Origin: Candidatus Bathyarchaeota archaeon
GTDB taxonomy: Archaea > Thermoproteota > Bathyarchaeia > Bathyarchaeales > Bathycorpusculaceae
Reading direction: 5' to 3'
Length of the DNA stretch: 9,352 nt
Assembly (NCBI GenBank): GCA_018396935.1
Contig: JAGTRA010000035.1
Span: 1-9,352, forward strand
Shown here: piece after piece, positions 6,021 through 9,352 of the stretch
How the letters are laid out: each line of letters begins with the position of its first letter
How positions within the stretch are numbered: the stretch's first letter is position 1
Notes under the pieces: generated by a model
The model's input: only the letters and a program-made list of their open reading frames with translations
The model's database searches: none
Told to the model about the DNA's origin: nothing
Program-made: the position numbers and the translations under genes

Positions 6021-7523
6021 ATGTCCGCAGTGGCTGAGGAGAATGTATCTTTTGAAGTTATGATGTCTGAGGGTGAGCAACCGAAAAAATCTCCTTTAAA
6101 GCTTAACCGCAATCAGCTTATCTCTGAGAATAGAAAACTTAGAAGCAGAATGGTTGCTTTATTAACTGAGGTTATAGAGAAATGTGAGAAGCTATCTGAA
6201 AAAGCTGATTTAGCTCTCCAAAACGCTGCCCTTATGGCTGACATCGCTTATGGTGCTCAGAGGAATGCGTTAAATGTGGCTGAAACAGCTACTAAAGTTT
6301 CAGATACAGCGAAAAAAGTAGCTGAGAACGCTGAAAATGTTAAAAATTTTGCAAAAAAAGTAACTATAGATGCTGAAAATGTAACAAAAGCCGCTGAAAA
6401 AATGGCTGAAATGGGACGAAATTCTGCGGATCTTTCTAGCCAAATATCCCTTGGTATGCAGCAGGTAACTCGCGCTGCACAAGAGGTGGCTTTAGGTGCC
6501 CAGAAACTAGCTGAACTTTCTCAAAATGCTGCAAAAAGTGTTGACACTTTAAAGAAGCTTATGGCGGAAGCTGGAGAAATAGCAAAAGAAGCTGCCAATG
6601 TTAAAGACCTAGCCATTGGAAGGCTAAGCTTAGCTGGGGAAAAAGGTCAAAGGGGTCTCCTCGCATTAGAGACGATAAAAACCAATATGTCTAGGGTAGC
6701 TGACGCAGTTACATCTATGATAAGCTCAATTGAACAGGTTGGTCAAATGGCTAATGCGATCTCTGAAATTGCTAGTCAAACTAATATGCTTGCTTTGAAT
6801 GCTGCTATTGAGGCTGCTAGGGCTGGTGAGGCTGGTCGAGGCTTCGCCGTAGTAGCCGACGCTGTTAAGGGTCTTGCTGGCCAGTCAAAATCAGCAGCTG
6901 TTTCAGCTATAAACCTTGTAAGTAAGATCAAGGAGGCTGGCGATCAGACGAGTAAGATAACAATGGACTCACATAGAGGTGCTAGTGAAGGTGCATTAAT
7001 AGTTCAAGAGGCAATTAGAGAATATGAAAATATTGCCAGATTGATGGGTGAAATGGCGGATAAGGTCAGCAAATTAGCTAGCGGTGTTAAACAGGGATTA
7101 AATGCAATTGACGTTGTAGTAAATACTGTGGAAGAGGTTGCCAGCATAGCTGAAGAGAGCTCATCAGCATCCGAAGAAACATCTGCAGCCATTGAGGAAC
7201 AAACAGCTATAGCTGAAAAGATGGCTGAAACAGCTGCTGAAGTTTCAAAGACCGCAACTGATGTTGCAAAGATCAGTCAAACAGTCATAGCTAGCGCAGA
7301 AGAAGTAGCGAAATTAGCTGAAAATGTTGTTGCTGCAGCGTTAGATGTTGACAAGTGTGTTAAAGATATCCTTGCTGAAGTAGATAGTGTTGGTAAATCT
7401 GCTCAAACAATTGTGGAGCATGCAACCCAATTAGCGGAAGTAGCTGAGCAAATGAAAAATGAACTTCAGGAGTTTATAGACAAGCAAAAGGAAACTTTAA
7501 AGGAGCTTCAAGAACAGGGATAA
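6021..7523 (+). CDS. Soluble methyl-accepting chemotaxis protein 2, long coiled coil
   Basis: This second receptor has 500 residues and, like receptor 1, no membrane span, HAMP or recognisable sensor domain. Residues 1-45 are polar and probably not coiled; the rest is a long antiparallel helical hairpin with its tip near residue 270 and about 230 residues on the C-terminal arm. Seven Val-xxx-Ala heptads at 86-134 face seven similar heptads at 401-449. TSAAIEEQTAIA (387-398) fits the methylation consensus. The tip carries DAVK in place of DEVR. There is no CheR-tethering pentapeptide at the C-terminus. ATG 6021 is preceded by GAGGT at 6008-6012; an in-frame TTG at 6012 overlaps that site and is less likely. 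The upstream gap has a TATA-like box, so it may have its own promoter. Confidence 0.93.
   Translation: MSAVAEENVSFEVMMSEGEQPKKSPLKLNRNQLISENRKLRSRMVALLTEVIEKCEKLSEKADLALQNAALMADIAYGAQRNALNVAETATKVSDTAKKVAENAENVKNFAKKVTIDAENVTKAAEKMAEMGRNSADLSSQISLGMQQVTRAAQEVALGAQKLAELSQNAAKSVDTLKKLMAEAGEIAKEAANVKDLAIGRLSLAGEKGQRGLLALETIKTNMSRVADAVTSMISSIEQVGQMANAISEIASQTNMLALNAAIEAARAGEAGRGFAVVADAVKGLAGQSKSAAVSAINLVSKIKEAGDQTSKITMDSHRGASEGALIVQEAIREYENIARLMGEMADKVSKLASGVKQGLNAIDVVVNTVEEVASIAEESSSASEETSAAIEEQTAIAEKMAETAAEVSKTATDVAKISQTVIASAEEVAKLAENVVAAALDVDKCVKDILAEVDSVGKSAQTIVEHATQLAEVAEQMKNELQEFIDKQKETLKELQEQG
6276..6422 (+). repeat. Seven tandem heptads in the N-terminal arm of receptor 2
   Basis: The encoded protein repeats a seven-residue unit, Val (Met in the last) at position 1 and Ala (Gly in the last) at position 5: VAETATK, VSDTAKK, VAENAEN, VKNFAKK, VTIDAEN, VTKAAEK, MAEMGRN. 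This is protein-level periodicity of a coiled coil; the DNA copies are not identical. Confidence 0.8.
6782..6869 (+). repeat. 88-bp block identical to 3776-3863 (receptor signalling tip)
   Basis: This is the partner of the identical block in mcp1. Both edges are sharp: the bases just outside (6781 C against 3775 T; 6870 G against 3864 C) already differ, and the neighbouring codons diverge. Confidence 0.95.
7221..7367 (+). repeat. Seven tandem heptads in the C-terminal arm of receptor 2
   Basis: The encoded units are MAETAAE, VSKTATD, VAKISQT, VIASAEE, VAKLAEN, VVAAALD, VDKCVKD. They lie about 131-179 residues after the tip, while the N-terminal set lies about 136-184 residues before it, so the two sets should pack side by side in the folded hairpin. 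Confidence 0.75.
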
Positions 7524-7533
7524 TTCTCATTAA

Positions 7534-7550
7534 CTTTCCTTTTTCTTCTC
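7534..7550 (+). terminator. T-rich putative terminator after mcp2
   Basis: CTTTCCTTTTTCTTCTC follows the mcp2 stop by about 10 nt, in the 28-bp gap before the convergent gene. A T-rich run at this position fits a hairpin-free archaeal terminator for the + strand chemotaxis transcript. No matching T-run is seen for the - strand transcript within the gap. Confidence 0.4.
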
Positions 7551-7551
7551 G

Positions 7552-8082
7552 CTAGCCTTCTAAGCCCCCCACTGCTGTGAAGTCAGCTATAAATTTGAAT
7601 TTTTGCTCTTCTTTCTTCTCTAACTTAAAAGCTACTTTCTCCGGGACTCCATCCTTTATGTAGGTTACGTAACGAATGTTTTTACCCAAATTATAGCGCT
7701 CTAATTCCGTAAGCGCGTTCTTTATTTTCCCAAGTTTGTCAATTTTTGCTTTTAGGTCTTCTATCGCCTCAAAAAGTACTTCCACTTCTCCAAACTCGTC
7801 TGCGCATATAAGCAAATCCCTAAAATTAACCCATTCTGCAGCTGTTGTCTTGCCCTCCTTTTTGCTTCCGCTTTTGCCTCCAGTCTTTAATATCTTCTGA
7901 ATTTCTGCCATCTTCTTTCCCCACTCTTGATCCTTTAAGCGTTCAGGGTCTCTAAGGAGGGCTCCAAGCCACTGGCTATATTCATCAAGAAGAATTTTCA
8001 ACATGTTCATTCGCTCCTCCACGACCTCTTTAATCTCCCTAATGGAGTAGAAGGTTCTGATTTCAGTTAATATTTCACTCAT
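7552..8082 (-). CDS. Hypothetical protein, second gene of the - strand pair
   Basis: I do not recognise this 176-residue protein. It has no signal peptide or membrane span and is rich in charged residues. Visible parts are a long amphipathic helix (about 13-65, including MNMLKILLDEYSQWLGALL), a Lys/Gly/Ser linker (about 67-80, TGGKSGSKKEGK), a second long helix (about 83-128) and a C-terminal beta-like segment (about 136-170). The ATG at 8080-8082 is preceded on its strand by GGGAGG (8093-8098), about 10 nt away. Only 3 bp separate it from the stop of the upstream gene, so the two form an operon. It converges on mcp2. A coiled-coil adaptor or structural role is plausible from shape alone; a link to chemotaxis is suggested only by position. 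Confidence 0.8.
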   Translation of the reverse strand: MSEILTEIRTFYSIREIKEVVEERMNMLKILLDEYSQWLGALLRDPERLKDQEWGKKMAEIQKILKTGGKSGSKKEGKTTAAEWVNFRDLLICADEFGEVEVLFEAIEDLKAKIDKLGKIKNALTELERYNLGKNIRYVTYIKDGVPEKVAFKLEKKEEQKFKFIADFTAVGGLEG

Positions 8083-8085
8083 CTT

Positions 8086-8595
8086 TTAGATTCCTCCCCT
8101 TCTTCTAGCATTTGCGCCCCCTCTGTTTAGGTTGTCTAAGATTTTTCTTAATCCTTTTCTTATGCAATAAAACAAGCTAATTCTTGAGTCAATTTTCATC
8201 CGATAACTAGATATGGCTTTCGCGAATTCAGGCATTGCCAAAATCAATACAGACGCTACCACGTTTGGAGGATAATTCCTTAAAGGTGCAGAGCATATTT
8301 TCCCATTTCCATGAAAGACTATAAGGTGTCCCTCATCATCTAATATTAAGCGGTGGGCATTATCAAATAGGGGTGCTTCCTTGATGGGAATATTTAACGA
8401 CATTTTGAGTTTCTCGAGAATTTTCTCAACGGAATCACAGACTTCGTTAATGATCTTTTTCTCTTTAGATAGGCATTCACATAGCATGTTCAATTCTCCC
8501 TTAATTTTCCTTAAAACATCCCTTAAATCAATATTTGGGACACTCTCCTCATCGTTTGAGAGGTAAAAGTTTCTAGGGTAATCTTCATCTTTCAA
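8086..8595 (-). CDS. Hypothetical protein, first gene of the - strand pair, TTG start
   Basis: I do not recognise this 169-residue protein. It begins with a polar stretch, then a probable coiled-coil helix (about 22-68), a beta-like middle (about 82-105, HRLILDDEGHLIVFHGNGK), a hydrophobic stretch NVVASVLILA (111-120) too short and too near charged residues to be a clear membrane span, another helix (about 124-155) and a basic tail (NARRRGG). Five cysteines (39, 41, 53, 101, 144) do not form an obvious metal site. The start is TTG at 8593-8595, supported by AAGGGAG on the same strand (8601-8607) 5 nt upstream; the first internal ATG is at residue 37 and would cut the helix. The downstream gene follows after 3 bp. 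Confidence 0.77.
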   Translation of the reverse strand: MKDEDYPRNFYLSNDEESVPNIDLRDVLRKIKGELNMLCECLSKEKKIINEVCDSVEKILEKLKMSLNIPIKEAPLFDNAHRLILDDEGHLIVFHGNGKICSAPLRNYPPNVVASVLILAMPEFAKAISSYRMKIDSRISLFYCIRKGLRKILDNLNRGGANARRRGGI

Positions 8596-8633
8596 GGGTT
8601 CTCCCTTAGTAGCTTACGCTAATTGAACCAAGT

Positions 8634-8675
8634 CGTAAAAAGTATAATTAGCATTGTATGTTGTATGTTTTTACG
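8634..8675. promoter_or_regulatory. Spaced inverted repeat CGTAAAAA / TTTTTACG
   Basis: CGTAAAAA at 8634-8641 is repeated inverted as TTTTTACG at 8668-8675, with 26 bp between and centres 34 bp apart (about three helical turns). The arms flank the TATA-like box of the - strand unit. It could be a pair of regulator half-sites. The arms are short and A/T-rich, so chance is possible. Confidence 0.3.
8643..8651 (-). promoter_or_regulatory. Putative TATA box for the - strand gene pair
   Basis: On the - strand this reads CTAATTATA, about 50 nt before the TTG at 8595. A start about 25 nt downstream would give a short leader carrying the AAGGGAG ribosome site. It is predicted from position and A/T content only. 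Confidence 0.35.
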
Positions 8676-8730
8676 CACGTTCGACCTTCAATTAAAAAAT
8701 GTATTTTCAATTCAGATTATGGTTTCAGAA

Positions 8731-8740
8731 GTATAAAATA
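8731..8740 (+). promoter_or_regulatory. Putative TATA box for the TrmB-family gene
   Basis: GTATAAAATA is a good archaeal TATA box, with a purine-rich AGAA just upstream that could serve as a TFB element. The expected transcript start near 8760-8765 falls about 35 nt before the ATG at 8798 and inside a 15-bp palindrome. Confidence 0.5.
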
Positions 8741-8752
8741 TCGTTTTTAGTG

Positions 8753-8767
8753 CAGAATTTAATTCTG
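8753..8767. promoter_or_regulatory. 15-bp palindrome CAGAATTTAATTCTG, candidate operator
   Basis: Two perfect 7-bp arms (CAGAATT / AATTCTG) surround one central T. The site overlaps the transcript start predicted from the TATA box at 8731. A dimeric winged-helix protein bound here would block initiation, so autoregulation by the adjacent TrmB-family protein is the natural guess. It does not match the published Thermococcales TGM-type TrmB motif as I recall it. Confidence 0.45.
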
Positions 8768-8797
8768 AAATTAAAATAAGCTGGGAAGATGGTTTGC

Positions 8798-9352
8798 ATG
8801 GAGTTATCTGTTGAAAAGCCCGAGGGCATCGTGAAGTTCTATGATGAAAGTAGTGGCGTTTGGAAGTTCGTAAAAGCTGATAGAGGCATAAGCAAATCCC
8901 TAGAGATTATTGAAAAGACGCTCCGCAACCTGGGCCTATCAAAAAATGAGGTGAGAGTTTACTTATATCTCGCTCGCACTGGCGAACATAAAGCAAGTGA
9001 GATTTCTGAAGCTTTATCCCTCCATAGAACTGAGACATATCGTATCCTTCGTGACTTAGAGAAGAGGGGGCTTGTATCATCAGTTTTTGAGAAACCCCTC
9101 AAGTTTATTGCAACACCCTTCGACAGAGCCCTCGATGTACTCATAGAAACGAAAAGAATGAAACTTAACCTTCTTGAGAAGAAGAAGACGAAGCTCATCG
9201 AGTTATGGCTTTCACTCCCAAGAACTGAAGTTGAACAGGAGCGTAAGGAAGTTTTCCAAATCTTGGAAGGCGATGAGCAAATAACCTTAAAAGCTGATGA
9301 CATAATTAGCAAGGCTGAAAAAGAAATTCTCGCCTTTGTATCCGAATTTGAC
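8798..9352 (+). CDS. TrmB-family transcriptional regulator, 3'-truncated by the window edge
   Basis: TrmB proteins are archaeal winged-helix regulators, several of which respond to sugars through a C-terminal effector domain. The visible 185 residues have no stop before the window ends. A 30-residue N-terminal extension precedes the TrmB winged helix (about 36-108): LGLSKNEVRVYLYLARTGEH, then the recognition region SEALSLHRTETYRILRDLEK and the wing GLVSSVFEKPLKFIATP. A coiled-coil helix (about 108-140) and the beginning of the effector region (FQILEGDEQI) follow, as in the family. The ATG at 8798 has only a weak ribosome site; an in-frame ATG at 8789 would add three residues. It is divergent from the orphan pair and shares a 202-bp control region with it, so it may regulate itself, the pair, or both. 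Its ligand cannot be told from the part visible. Confidence 0.9.
   Translation, partial: MELSVEKPEGIVKFYDESSGVWKFVKADRGISKSLEIIEKTLRNLGLSKNEVRVYLYLARTGEHKASEISEALSLHRTETYRILRDLEKRGLVSSVFEKPLKFIATPFDRALDVLIETKRMKLNLLEKKKTKLIELWLSLPRTEVEQERKEVFQILEGDEQITLKADDIISKAEKEILAFVSEFD

Noticed and set aside
3776..6869. The 88-bp identical pair considered as a mobile element or recombination site
   Set aside because: Both copies are in frame within the same conserved protein region, without terminal repeats or target duplications. A converted coding tract explains them.
8416..8429. Short hydrophobic stretches in the 8086-8595 protein considered as a membrane anchor
   Set aside because: The longest run (NVVASVLILA, encoded near 8236-8265) is about 10 residues and bounded by Pro and charged residues, too short for a convincing span.
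4843..8714. 12-bp match ATTTTCAATTCA at 4843-4854 and 8703-8714, considered as a shared operator
   Set aside because: It is short, A/T-rich and not palindromic, and lies at unrelated positions relative to the start codons.
7808..8902. 15-bp match ATAAGCAAATCCCTA at 7808-7822 and 8888-8902
   Set aside because: Both copies lie inside coding sequence in unrelated proteins and opposite coding senses. A single A/T-rich 15-mer of this kind is probably chance.
8959..9312. A 117-codon open frame on the - strand inside the TrmB-family gene
   Set aside because: The + strand frame gives a clear TrmB winged helix; the - strand product is a Ser-rich shadow.

Overview
The window is a piece of an archaeal genome carrying a chemotaxis gene cluster. 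It reads left to right as cheA (5' end cut off by the window) - cheY - cheD - cheC - soluble receptor 1 (mcp1) - cheW - cheB - soluble receptor 2 (mcp2), all on the + strand. Then come two unrecognised genes on the - strand, and a TrmB-family regulator on the + strand cut off by the right edge. Archaeal origin is inferred from the TrmB protein, from TATA-like boxes about 25-30 nt before likely transcript starts, from GGTGAT-type ribosome binding sites, and from the cheC/cheD gene set. Phylum cannot be fixed from this sequence; an uncultured lineage is possible. No rRNA, tRNA, CRISPR array, insertion sequence or integrase was seen.

Positions 1-5911 hold the signalling core. CheA (P3 dimerisation, P4 kinase and P5 regulatory domains visible) phosphorylates CheY and CheB. 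CheW couples CheA to the receptors. CheB and CheD modify receptors, and CheC dephosphorylates CheY and binds CheD. Genes are tightly packed: ATGA overlaps join cheD/cheC and mcp1/cheW. Several true starts are fixed by strong Shine-Dalgarno sites; cheB appears to start at a CTG. No cheR or archaeal cheF lies in the window.

Both receptors lack membrane segments and any recognisable ligand domain, so they should form a cytoplasmic array. They are diverged paralogues, yet share an 88-bp stretch identical base for base over the signalling tip. This points to recent gene conversion. Both tips carry the same non-consensus Ala/Lys pair. mcp2 has two seven-heptad Val/Ala blocks placed symmetrically on its two arms.

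Positions 7552-8595 hold a two-gene - strand unit of unknown function that converges on mcp2. A 202-bp divergent intergenic region (8596-8797) separates it from the TrmB gene. This region carries TATA-like boxes for both directions, a 15-bp palindrome over the predicted TrmB transcript start, and a spaced inverted repeat.

The most notable departures from family norms are the receptor gene conversion, a four-residue insertion beside the CheY phosphorylation site, a degenerate first active site in CheC, a shortened catalytic loop in CheD, and the orphan gene pair.
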